Assembly: GCA_965220385.1 (NCBI GenBank)
Contig: OZ244825.1
Span: 868,001-932,000 of the forward strand
Direction: 5' to 3'
DNA length: 64,000 bases
Origin: PCPOR2b sp965220385
Lineage (GTDB): Bacteria > Poribacteria > WGA-4E > PCPOR2b
Shown here: in pieces, positions 44,240 through 52,917 of the stretch
Layout of the letters: every line of letters begins with the position of its first letter
Numbering within the stretch: the stretch's first letter is position 1
Position numbers and translations under genes: made by a program
The notes under the pieces: generated by a model
What the model saw: the letters and a program-made list of their open reading frames with translations, nothing else
Told to the model about the DNA's origin: nothing
Databases searched by the model: none

Positions 44240-45214
44240 ATGCAACGGAGATATAGTCTTACACATTTGATTCTAGCTACTGTTGTAGTATTAAGTCTGG
44301 TACTGTCGATGGTCTGCGTTAACGCACAGGCACAGATTGCCTTCTCGTCTAATAGGCATGGGGCCTGGGAAATCTACGTGATGGACACCAATGGGAAAAA
44401 TCAACGAAGGCTCACCAATCATCGTCATGATGACTATTTCCCGTCATGGTCTCCCGATGGTGGACGCATTGTCTTTGGTTCCAAACGAGATGGGGGATTC
44501 ACTTATGAAATCTACGTGATGGATGCCGATGGAAGCAATCCTCAAAGACTTACCAATAATGGACATGATGACTATTCACCATCATGGTCCCCCGATAGTG
44601 AACGCATCGTCTTCTCTTCCGTCCATGAAATTTATGTGATGGACGCCGATGGCGGGAATCAACAAAAACTCAGCCAAGATGATCGGAAGGACTATTCACC
44701 CTCTTGGTCACCTGATGGTAAACGCATTGTTTTCTCGTCTGAAAGGAAGGGGCACTTTGAAACCAATTTTGAAATCACGTCTGAAATCTACGTAATGGAC
44801 GCCGATGGGGGTAATGAACGAAGGTTGACTGAAAATCGCAATAATGACTGGCACCCTGTATGGTCACCCGACGGTAGACGTATTGCCTTCTCGTCTTATA
44901 AGCCTGGGAACTGGGATGGCATTGAAATCTACGTGATGGGCGCCGATGGCGGTAATGAACGAAGACTCACCAAGAATCTCCGGGCTGATGATTCGCCGTC
45001 ATGGTCTCCCGATAGTGAACGTATTGCCTTTGAATCTTTTAGAGATGGGAACTGGGAAATCTACGTGATGGACGCCGATGGGGGCAATCAGCGAAACATC
45101 ACTAAACATGGCAGTTGGGACGAATCCCCTGCATGGTATGCTCCTGCGCTTGCAGTTTCTCCCGCGGGTAAGACACGCACGACGTGGGGGCGGCTTAAAC
45201 GGTTTGACCGATGA
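44240..45214 (+). CDS. P17: secreted six-bladed PD40 propeller, class A with a short blade 3
   Basis: 324 residues from ATG 44240; an in-frame start 78 nt earlier overlaps P16 and is rejected. The Shine-Dalgarno is AGAACAGG where the others read AGAGGAGG. Blades 2-3 (GSNPQRLTNNGHDDYSPSWS, then SVHEIYVMDADGGNQQKLSQ) are shared only with P24. Blade 5 is KPGNWDGIEIYVMG. The tail is GKTRTTWGRLKRFDR. Confidence 0.88.
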   Translation: MQRRYSLTHLILATVVVLSLVLSMVCVNAQAQIAFSSNRHGAWEIYVMDTNGKNQRRLTNHRHDDYFPSWSPDGGRIVFGSKRDGGFTYEIYVMDADGSNPQRLTNNGHDDYSPSWSPDSERIVFSSVHEIYVMDADGGNQQKLSQDDRKDYSPSWSPDGKRIVFSSERKGHFETNFEITSEIYVMDADGGNERRLTENRNNDWHPVWSPDGRRIAFSSYKPGNWDGIEIYVMGADGGNERRLTKNLRADDSPSWSPDSERIAFESFRDGNWEIYVMDADGGNQRNITKHGSWDESPAWYAPALAVSPAGKTRTTWGRLKRFDR

Positions 45215-45317
45215 AGACTAATGCGTGATGCGTAAAACGTAAGGATAGACGGAGCGGGGATCTCCACTGTTTCCCGCCCATAGGAAAAACGATTTGAAAA
45301 CAGAGGAGGATTAGGGG

Positions 45318-46355
45318 ATGCAACGGAGAACCAATCTCGCCCATTTGATTTTAGCTGGCGTTATAGTGTTGAGTCTCGCGTTTTTGATGGTAGATGTCGA
45401 CGCACAAGCCCAGATCGCCTTCTCGTCTAACAGGGATGGTAACTATGAAATCTACGTGATGGACGCCGAGGGGGCGAATCTCCAAAACCTCACGAACCAT
45501 CCCGCTGCTGACCACTCGCCCTCCTGGTCCCCTGACGGCAAGCGCATTGTCTTCATGTCCGCCAGGGATGGGCACGTTGACGCGAACCACGGTTCCCCCA
45601 TCTTTGAAATCTACGTGATGGACGCCGATGGTGGTAATCCTCAAAACCTTACGAACAATCCCCACTATGACATGTCACCCGCGTGGTCGCCTGACGGTAA
45701 ACAGATTGCCTTCACATCTGACAGGGAGAGGCGCTTTGGCTGGGCAATCTATGTGATAGATGCCGATGGAGGGAATCTTCAAAGACTTACCAATAATCCT
45801 GATGATGACGCTCATCCTGACGACAGGTATCCCTCATGGTCGCCCGACGGTAAACGGATTGTCTTCAGTGCCCGTAGGAAGGGGCACTTTGAACATAACT
45901 TGGACGCCACTTATGAAATCTACGTGATGGACGCGGATGGGGGGAATCAACAGAGACTCACCAATAATCGCAAGAATGAATTGTATCCCTCTTGGTCCCC
46001 TGACGGCAACCGGATTGCCTTCTCGGCTGATAGGAAGGGGGACCGTGTAAACTTTGAGATCTACGTGATGGACGCGGATGGAGGAAATCAACAGAGACTC
46101 ACCAATAATCGCATTCATGACAGGTATCCCTCATGGTCCCCCGATGGCAAACGCATTGCGTTCTCATCTGAGAAGGATGGGAACTGGGAAAGCCTTGAAA
46201 TCTACGTGATGGCGGACGATGGGGGTAACCCGCAGAATCTCACCAATAATCCCCAAGTTGATGTTGGTCCCGCTTGGTTGAACTCTCCGTTTTCCGTTTC
46301 TCCTGCGGGCAAGCAGTTCACAATGTGGGGGCGGCTCAAACGGACTGACCGATAA
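45318..46355 (+). CDS. P18: secreted six-bladed PD40 propeller, class A
   Basis: 345 residues; signal peptide ends VDAQA. Blade 1 has MDAEGANLQNLTNHPAADHS, shared with P25. Blade 2 GHVDANHGSPIFEIYVMD and last blade KDGNWESLEIYVM are as in P7. The 103-nt upstream gap carries an R5-like GATGCGTAAAACG word. From here on, spacers are exactly 58 nt. The tail is GKQFTMWGRLKRTDR, the form common to P18-P21. Confidence 0.9.
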   Translation: MQRRTNLAHLILAGVIVLSLAFLMVDVDAQAQIAFSSNRDGNYEIYVMDAEGANLQNLTNHPAADHSPSWSPDGKRIVFMSARDGHVDANHGSPIFEIYVMDADGGNPQNLTNNPHYDMSPAWSPDGKQIAFTSDRERRFGWAIYVIDADGGNLQRLTNNPDDDAHPDDRYPSWSPDGKRIVFSARRKGHFEHNLDATYEIYVMDADGGNQQRLTNNRKNELYPSWSPDGNRIAFSADRKGDRVNFEIYVMDADGGNQQRLTNNRIHDRYPSWSPDGKRIAFSSEKDGNWESLEIYVMADDGGNPQNLTNNPQVDVGPAWLNSPFSVSPAGKQFTMWGRLKRTDR

Positions 46356-46413
46356 TTGCCATTATTGGGCAAACAGCCTTTTCACCGATGTGAAAACAGA
46401 GGAGGAATAAGAG

Positions 46414-47463
46414 ATGCAACGAAGATACAGTCTCGGACATCTAATTTTAGCTGGCGTTGTAGCCTCGGTGCTTATACTGCTGATGGTATGCGTTGAGGCA
46501 CAGGGACAGATTGCCTTCATGTCTGATAGGGATGGAAATTGGGAAATCTACGTGATGGACGCCGATGGGAAGAATCAGCGGAGAGTCACTAACAACCCCG
46601 CTGATGACAAGTGGCCTTCATGGTCTCCTGATGGTAAACGGATCGCGTTCGAGTCTGATCGGGATGGGGACGTTCACCCCATACACGGTAATCCTACTTC
46701 TGAAATCTACATGATAGACGCCGATGGTAGAAACCCTCAAAATCTCACTAACAGTCCCTATCATGACAGGGAGCCCGCCTGGTCGCCTGACGGTAGCCGG
46801 ATTGCCTTTGGTGCCCTTAGGGAGAACCGTATTAACTATGAAATCTACGTGATGGATGTCGATGGGGAGAATCTACAGAGACTCACTGACAATCCCGGTA
46901 ATGACGGGCATTCTGGTAACAGGTTTCCCTCTTGGTCCCCCGACGGTGAACGCATTGTCTTCACTGCCCGTAGGGCTTGGCACGTTGAAAACAAGTTTGC
47001 AATCACCTATGAAGTCTACGTTCTGGATGTCGAGAGCGGGGAGCAACACAGACTCACTGATAATCGCAATAATGAGTGGTCTCCCTCATGGTCTCCTGAC
47101 GGTCAACGGATTGCGTTCTCGGCTGATAGGAAGGGGATCCTTCAAAACTTTGACATCTACGTAATGGATGCCGATGGTGGCAATCAACAGAACGTCACCA
47201 ATGATCGCGTTCGTGACGGCTCTCCTTCATGGTCTCCTGACGGTGAACGGATCGCTTTTGTGTCTAGTAGGGATGGCCCCCTAAGAGACGGTTTTCCCAC
47301 TTCTGACATCTACGTGATGGATGCCGATGGTGGCAATCTGCAAAACCTCACCAATCATCCGGGTGGCGACACTGGTCCTGCCTGGTTGAACTCTCCTTTT
47401 TCGGTTTTTCCCGCCGGCAAACAGTTTACAATGTGGGGGCGGCTCAAACGGACCGACCGATAA
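46414..47463 (+). CDS. P19: secreted six-bladed PD40 propeller, class A
   Basis: 349 residues. The first 104 nt are identical to those of P21 and P22 (signal peptide ending VEAQG). Blade 4 departs from the consensus (EVYVLDVESGEQHRLTDNR). Blade 6 has a PLRDGFPTSDIYVMD loop. Blade 2 has the GDVHPIHGNPTSEIYMID loop shared with P21. The pre-tail has SVFPAGK in place of SVSPAGK. Confidence 0.9.
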   Translation: MQRRYSLGHLILAGVVASVLILLMVCVEAQGQIAFMSDRDGNWEIYVMDADGKNQRRVTNNPADDKWPSWSPDGKRIAFESDRDGDVHPIHGNPTSEIYMIDADGRNPQNLTNSPYHDREPAWSPDGSRIAFGALRENRINYEIYVMDVDGENLQRLTDNPGNDGHSGNRFPSWSPDGERIVFTARRAWHVENKFAITYEVYVLDVESGEQHRLTDNRNNEWSPSWSPDGQRIAFSADRKGILQNFDIYVMDADGGNQQNVTNDRVRDGSPSWSPDGERIAFVSSRDGPLRDGFPTSDIYVMDADGGNLQNLTNHPGGDTGPAWLNSPFSVFPAGKQFTMWGRLKRTDR

Positions 47464-47521
47464 TTACCATTATTGGGCAAACAGCCTTTTCACCCATTTG
47501 AGACCAGAGGAGGAATAACAG

Positions 47522-48559
47522 ATGCAATGGAGATACAGTCTCGGACATCTGATTTTAGCTTGTGTTGTAGTATTAAGTCTGACACTGCTGACGGTATGCG
47601 TTGAGGCACAGGGACAGATTGCCTTCTCGTCTAATAGGGATGGACACGTAAGAAACGGTTTTCCCACTGCTGAAATCTACGTGATGGACGCCGATGGGCA
47701 GAATCAGCGTAGGCTCACCAATAACCCCGCGAGTGACCATTCACCCGCATGGTCACCTGACGGTAAACAGATTGCCTTCGTGTCTGAGAGGGATGGGCAC
47801 GTCGCTAAACACGGTTGGTTTACTTCTGAAATCTACGTTATGAATGCCGATGGTGGCAATCCTCAAAACCTAACTAACGATCCCGCTGATGACAGAGATC
47901 CCTCATGGTCACCTGACGGTAAACGGATTGTCTTCGCATCTGATAGGGATAATGATAGGGGACATAACATTGAAATCTACGTGATGGATGCCGAGGGAGG
48001 TAATCTTCAAAACCTGACTAACAATCTTACTGAGGATGAGTCTCCCTCATGGTCGCCCGACGGTGAACGGATTGTCTTCAGTGCGCGCAGGGAAGGGCAC
48101 GTTGAAAACAAGTTTGGAATCACTTATGAAATCTACGTAATGGACAGCGATGGTGGCAATCAACAAAGACTGACTGAAAATCGCAATAATGACGGTTCTC
48201 CCTTATGGTCGCCCGACGGTGAACGGATTGTCTTTGAGTCTGATAGAAAGGGAGAGTTCGAAAACTATGACATCTATGTGATGGACGCCGATGGCGGCAA
48301 TCTACAAAAACTCACCAATATTCGTGGTTGGGACAGTTCTCCCTCATGGTCACCCGATGGTGAGCGGATTACCTTTATGTCTGAGAGGGCTGGGAACACT
48401 GAGATCTACGTTATGGACGCCGATGGTGGTAATCCTCAAAATCTCACGAATAGTCCGGGTGGTGACTTTGCTCCTGCGTGGTTGAACTCTCCGTTTTCGG
48501 TTTCTCCCGCCGGCAAACAGTTTACGATGTGGGGGCGGCTCAAACGGACTGACCGATAA
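47522..48559 (+). CDS. P20: secreted six-bladed PD40 propeller, class A
   Basis: 345 residues; signal peptide starts MQWRYSLGH with Trp in place of the first Arg of the usual pair. Blade 1 has GHVRNGFPTAEIYVMDADGQ, shared with P23. Blade 3 matches P5 (DRDNDRGHNIEIYVMDAEGG then LTNNLTEDESPSWSPDG). Tail GKQFTMWGRLKRTDR. Confidence 0.9.
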   Translation: MQWRYSLGHLILACVVVLSLTLLTVCVEAQGQIAFSSNRDGHVRNGFPTAEIYVMDADGQNQRRLTNNPASDHSPAWSPDGKQIAFVSERDGHVAKHGWFTSEIYVMNADGGNPQNLTNDPADDRDPSWSPDGKRIVFASDRDNDRGHNIEIYVMDAEGGNLQNLTNNLTEDESPSWSPDGERIVFSARREGHVENKFGITYEIYVMDSDGGNQQRLTENRNNDGSPLWSPDGERIVFESDRKGEFENYDIYVMDADGGNLQKLTNIRGWDSSPSWSPDGERITFMSERAGNTEIYVMDADGGNPQNLTNSPGGDFAPAWLNSPFSVSPAGKQFTMWGRLKRTDR

Positions 48560-48617
48560 TTACCATTATTGGGCAAACAGCCTTTTCACCCATTTGAGAC
48601 CAGAGGAGGAATAAGAG

Positions 48618-49646
48618 ATGCAACGAAGATACAGTCTCGGACATCTAATTTTAGCTGGCGTTGTAGCCTCGGTGCTTATACTGCTGATGGTATGCGTTGA
48701 GGCACAGGGACAGATTGCCTTTGTGTCTAGGAGGGATGGGAACAGTGAAATCTACGTGATGGGCACGGATGGGGGGAATCAGCGTAGACTCACCAATAAC
48801 CCCGCTAATGACCATTCACCCTCATGGTCTCCTGACGGCAAGCGCATTGCCTTCGTGTCTAATAGGGATGGGCACGTTCACCCTATACACCGCTTTCCCA
48901 CTTCTGAAATCTACGTGATGGACGCGGATGGGGGGAATCCGCAAAACCTGACTAACGATCCCCATGATGACAGGTATCCCTCCTGGTCACCTGACGGCAA
49001 CCGGATTGCCTTCATGTCGAGGAGAGATGGGAACAGTGAAATTTACGTGATGGATGCCGATGGTGGCAATCCTCAAAACCTGACGAATAATGCTGATCCT
49101 AACGGACATCCTAATGACGAGGATCCCTCTTGGTCCCCCGACGGTGCACAGATCGTCTTCAGGGCCCGTAGGAAGGGGCACGTTGTACACAACTTGGACA
49201 CCACTTATGAGGTCTACGTAATGGACGCCGATGGGGGGAATGAACAGAGACTCACCAATAATCGGAGTAATGAATTGGCACCAGTATGGTCTCCGGACGG
49301 TAGCCGGATTGCCTTCATGTCTGATAGGAAGGGGGAGGGGGACGCTGCAAACTTTGATATCTACATGATGGACGCCGATGGTGGCAATCAACAGAAACTG
49401 ACCAATAATCGCGCGTGGGACGGTTCTCCCTCATGGTCACCCGACGGTGAACGGATTGCCTTCGTGTCTGATAGGGATGAGAACTCTGAAATCTACGTGA
49501 TGGACGCCGATGGAGGTAATCAGCAAAACCTCACGAATAATCCGGGTGGTGACTTTGGTCCTGCCTGGTTGAACTCCCCTTTTTCGGTTTCTCCCGCCGG
49601 CAAACAGTTTACGATGTGGGGGCGGCTCAAACGGACTGACCGATAA
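48618..49646 (+). CDS. P21: secreted six-bladed PD40 propeller, class A
   Basis: 342 residues. Its upstream spacer and first 104 nt are identical to those of P22, marking a very recent exchange or duplication. Blade 3 is followed by the NADPNGHPNDEDPSWSPDGA linker shared with P22 and P23. Blade 5 has an elongated DRKGEGDAANFDIYMMD loop. Tail GKQFTMWGRLKRTDR. Confidence 0.9.
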   Translation: MQRRYSLGHLILAGVVASVLILLMVCVEAQGQIAFVSRRDGNSEIYVMGTDGGNQRRLTNNPANDHSPSWSPDGKRIAFVSNRDGHVHPIHRFPTSEIYVMDADGGNPQNLTNDPHDDRYPSWSPDGNRIAFMSRRDGNSEIYVMDADGGNPQNLTNNADPNGHPNDEDPSWSPDGAQIVFRARRKGHVVHNLDTTYEVYVMDADGGNEQRLTNNRSNELAPVWSPDGSRIAFMSDRKGEGDAANFDIYMMDADGGNQQKLTNNRAWDGSPSWSPDGERIAFVSDRDENSEIYVMDADGGNQQNLTNNPGGDFGPAWLNSPFSVSPAGKQFTMWGRLKRTDR

Positions 49647-49704
49647 TTACCATTATTGGGCAAACAGCCTTTTCACCCATTTGAGACCAGAGGAGGAATA
49701 AGAG

Positions 49705-50727
49705 ATGCAACGAAGATACAGTCTCGGACATCTAATTTTAGCTGGCGTTGTAGCCTCGGTGCTTATACTGCTGATGGTATGCGTTGAGGCACAGGGACAG
49801 ATTGCCTTCGTGTCGAGGAGGGATGGGAACGCTGAAATCTACGTGATGGACGCCGATGGGAAGAATCAGCGCAGACTCACCAATAACCCCGCTGATGACT
49901 GGGATCCTTCATGGTCTCCTGACGGCAAACGGATTGCCTTCGTGTCTGATAGGGATGAGCACCCTGACAGAATACCCGGTTGGTTTACTTCTGAAATCTA
50001 CGTGATGGACGCGGATGGGGGGAATCCGCAAAACCTGACTAACAATCCTGCTGATGACAGGAATCCCGCATGGTCTCCTGACGGTAACTGGATTGCCTTC
50101 ATGGCTAGGAGGGATGGGAACAATGAAATTTACGTGATGGATGCCGATGGCGGGAATCCTCAAAACCTGACGAATAATGCTGATCCTAACGGACATCCTA
50201 ATGACAAGGATCCCTCTTGGTCACCCGACGGTGCGCACATTGTCTTCAGCGCCCGTAGGGAGGGGCACTTTGAAAACAACTTGGACACCGTTTATGAAAT
50301 CTACGCAATGGACGCCGATGGGGGTAATGAACAGAGACTGACTGAAAATCGGAATAATGACTGGAATCCCGTATGGTCTCCTGACGGCAAACGGATTGCC
50401 TTCGAATCTGATAGGAAGGGTGACGCGGTAAACTTCGACATCTACGTAATGGACGCCGATGGTGGCAATCAGCAGAAACTGACCAATCAGCGCGGTTGGG
50501 ACGGTTCTCCTTCATGGTCCCCCAACAGTGAACGGATTGCCTTTGAATCTGAGAGGGATGGGAACTTTGAAATCTACGTGATGGACGCCGATGGGGGGAA
50601 TCCTCAAAACCTCACGAATAATCCGCATAGTGACTTTGGTCCTGCCTGGTTGAACTCTCCTTTTTCGGTTTCTCCTGCGGGCAAGCAGTTTACAATGTGG
50701 GGATGGCTCAAACGGACTGACCGATAA
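49705..50727 (+). CDS. P22: secreted six-bladed PD40 propeller, class A
   Basis: 340 residues. Blade 2 has DEHPDRIPGWFTSEIYVMD, shared with P23. Blade 4 (REGHFENNLDTVYEIYAMD) has Ala for Val in the YVMD motif. Blade 6 has SPNSERIAF in place of SPDGERIAF. The tail is GKQFTMWGWLKRTDR. Confidence 0.9.
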   Translation: MQRRYSLGHLILAGVVASVLILLMVCVEAQGQIAFVSRRDGNAEIYVMDADGKNQRRLTNNPADDWDPSWSPDGKRIAFVSDRDEHPDRIPGWFTSEIYVMDADGGNPQNLTNNPADDRNPAWSPDGNWIAFMARRDGNNEIYVMDADGGNPQNLTNNADPNGHPNDKDPSWSPDGAHIVFSARREGHFENNLDTVYEIYAMDADGGNEQRLTENRNNDWNPVWSPDGKRIAFESDRKGDAVNFDIYVMDADGGNQQKLTNQRGWDGSPSWSPNSERIAFESERDGNFEIYVMDADGGNPQNLTNNPHSDFGPAWLNSPFSVSPAGKQFTMWGWLKRTDR

Positions 50728-50785
50728 TTGCCATTATTGGGCAAACAGCCTTTTCACCCATTTGAGACCAGAGGAGGAATAACAG

Positions 50786-51829
50786 ATGCAACGAAGATAC
50801 AGTCTCGGACATCTAATTTTAGCTGGCGTTGTAGCCTTGGTGCTTATACTGTTGATGGTATGCGTTGACGCACAGGGACAGATTGCCTTCTCGTCTTATA
50901 GGGATGGACACGTAAGAAACGGTTTTCCCACTGCTGAAATCTACGTGATGGACGCCGATGGGGGTAATCAGCGTAGACTCACCAATAACCCCGCTAGTGA
51001 CCATTCACCCGCATGGTCTCCTGACGGCAAACGGATTGCCTTTATCTCTGATAGGGATGGGCACCCTAGCAGAATACCCGGTTGGTTTACTTCTGAAATC
51101 TACGTGATGAATGCTGATGGGAGCAATCCTCAAAACCTCACTAACAATCCCGCTGATGACAGGAAGCCCTCCTGGTCTCCTGACGGTAAGCGGATTGCCT
51201 TCATGTCCTATAGAGATGGGAACAATGAAATTTACGTGATGGACGCCGATGGTGGCAATCCTCAAAACCTCACGAATAATGCTGATCCTAACGGACATCC
51301 TAATGACGAAGATCCCTCTTGGTCACCCGACGGTGCACACATTGTCTTCAGCGCCCGTAGGGAGGGGCACGTTGTACACAACTTGGACACCGTTTATGAA
51401 ATCTACGTAATGGACGCCGATGGGGGGAATGAACAGAGACTGACTGAAAATCGGAATAATGACTGGAATCCCGCATGGTCTCCTGACGGTAACCGGATTG
51501 CCTTCATGGCTGATAGGAAGGGTGACTTTGTAAGCTTCGACATCTACGTGATGGATGCCGATGGTGGCAATCAACAGAAATTGACCAATCATCGTGGCTG
51601 GGACGGTTCTCCCTCATGGTCACCCAACGGTGAACGGATTGCCTTCGTGTCTGAGAGGGATGGGAACACCGAAATCTACGTGATGGACGCCGATGGGGGG
51701 AACCTTCAAAATCTGACCAATAATCCGGGTGGTGACTTTGGTCCTGCCTGGTTGAACTCTCCTTTTTCGGTTTCTCCTGCAGGCAAAAAGTTTACAATGT
51801 GGGGTTCGCTCAAGCAGAGCGACCCATAG
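50786..51829 (+). CDS. P23: secreted six-bladed PD40 propeller, class A
   Basis: 347 residues. It combines a P20-like blade 1 (GHVRNGFPTAEIYVMD) with P22-like blades 2-6, a clear hybrid. The signal peptide is the P19/P21/P22 type with two substitutions (ALV for ASV, VDAQG for VEAQG). The tail GKKFTMWGSLKQSDP ends in Pro, the only such end. Confidence 0.9.
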   Translation: MQRRYSLGHLILAGVVALVLILLMVCVDAQGQIAFSSYRDGHVRNGFPTAEIYVMDADGGNQRRLTNNPASDHSPAWSPDGKRIAFISDRDGHPSRIPGWFTSEIYVMNADGSNPQNLTNNPADDRKPSWSPDGKRIAFMSYRDGNNEIYVMDADGGNPQNLTNNADPNGHPNDEDPSWSPDGAHIVFSARREGHVVHNLDTVYEIYVMDADGGNEQRLTENRNNDWNPAWSPDGNRIAFMADRKGDFVSFDIYVMDADGGNQQKLTNHRGWDGSPSWSPNGERIAFVSERDGNTEIYVMDADGGNLQNLTNNPGGDFGPAWLNSPFSVSPAGKKFTMWGSLKQSDP

Positions 51830-51887
51830 CTGCCACTGTTGAGAGAAGGGCGTTTGCACCGATTTGAGAACAAAGGAGGAATAACAG

Positions 51888-52859
51888 ATGCAACGAAGGC
51901 ACAATTTCGCAGATTTGATTCTAGTTGGCGTTGTAGCGTTGGCATTGACACCGCTGATGGTAGCCGTTGAGGCACAGGCACAGATTGCCTTCTATTCTGA
52001 TAGGGATGGGAACTTTGAAATCTACGTGATGGATGCGAATGGAGGTAATCAGCGTAGACTCACCAATGATCGCGCTTGGGACGTTTCTCCCTCTTGGTCT
52101 CCCGATGGCAAGCACATTGTCTTTTGCTCCAAACGAGATGGGGGCACTTCTGAAATCTACGTGATGGATGCCGATGGAAGCAATCCTCAAAGACTTACCA
52201 ATAATGGCCATGATGATTATTCACCGTCATGGTCTCCCGATGGTGAACGTATTGTCTTTACTTCCGTCGGGGAAATCTATGCGATGGACGCGGATGGGGG
52301 GAATCAGCAAAAACTCAGCCAAGATGACCAAAAGGACTATTCACCGTCATGGTCTCCCGATGGTAAACGCATTGTCTTCTCGTCTAAAAGGGAGGGGCAC
52401 TTTAGAGGCGACCATGGAATTACCCATGAAATCTACGTGATGGACGCCGATGGGGGTAATCAGCGAAGACTCACCAATAATCGCAATAATGACTGGGCTC
52501 CCTCATGGTCCCCCGACGGTAAACGTATTGCCTTCGGGTCTGATAGGAAGGGTGACCTTGTAAAAGTTGACATCTACGTGATGGACGCCGATGGGGACAA
52601 TCAGCGAAGACTCACTAATAATCTCCATTATGATGGGGCTCCCTCATGGTCCCCCGACGGTAAGCGGATTGTCTTCAGTTCCTCTAGGGATGGAAACGGT
52701 GAAATCTATGTGATGGACGCGAATGGGGGTAATCAGCGAAACCTCACTAAACATGGCGGTAATGACGGTGATCCTGCATGGTATACCCCTGCTCTTGCAG
52801 TCGCTCCTGTAGGCAAAAAATTCACGATCTGGGGATGGCTTAAACAGGTCCGACAGTAA
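51888..52859 (+). CDS. P24: secreted six-bladed PD40 propeller, class A with a short blade 3
   Basis: 323 residues; signal peptide ends VEAQA. Blades 2-3 match P17 (RLTNNGHDDYSPSWSPDGER, SVGEIYAMDADGGNQQKLSQ). Blade 4 KREGHFRGDHGITHEIYVMD resembles P4. Blade 5 is DRKGDLVKVDIYVMD. The tail is GKKFTIWGWLKQVRQ. Confidence 0.9.
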   Translation: MQRRHNFADLILVGVVALALTPLMVAVEAQAQIAFYSDRDGNFEIYVMDANGGNQRRLTNDRAWDVSPSWSPDGKHIVFCSKRDGGTSEIYVMDADGSNPQRLTNNGHDDYSPSWSPDGERIVFTSVGEIYAMDADGGNQQKLSQDDQKDYSPSWSPDGKRIVFSSKREGHFRGDHGITHEIYVMDADGGNQRRLTNNRNNDWAPSWSPDGKRIAFGSDRKGDLVKVDIYVMDADGDNQRRLTNNLHYDGAPSWSPDGKRIVFSSSRDGNGEIYVMDANGGNQRNLTKHGGNDGDPAWYTPALAVAPVGKKFTIWGWLKQVRQ

Positions 52860-52917
52860 CTGCCGCTATTGGGCAAACAGCCTTTTCACCGATGTGAAAA
52901 CAGAGGAGGAATAACAG

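Noticed and set aside
32294..51829. Lipobox-like LMVC in several signal peptides
   Set aside because: The residue before Cys is Val, not Gly/Ala/Ser, and other copies replace Cys by Ala; the cleavage site is the following AQA or AQG.
21524..52211. Many recurring minus-strand open frames inside the propeller genes with similar translated text (IGVHHVDF-type repeats)
   Set aside because: They are the antisense shadow of the repeated EIYVMDADGG codons; no ribosome-binding sites or signal peptides, and every plus-strand gene has both.
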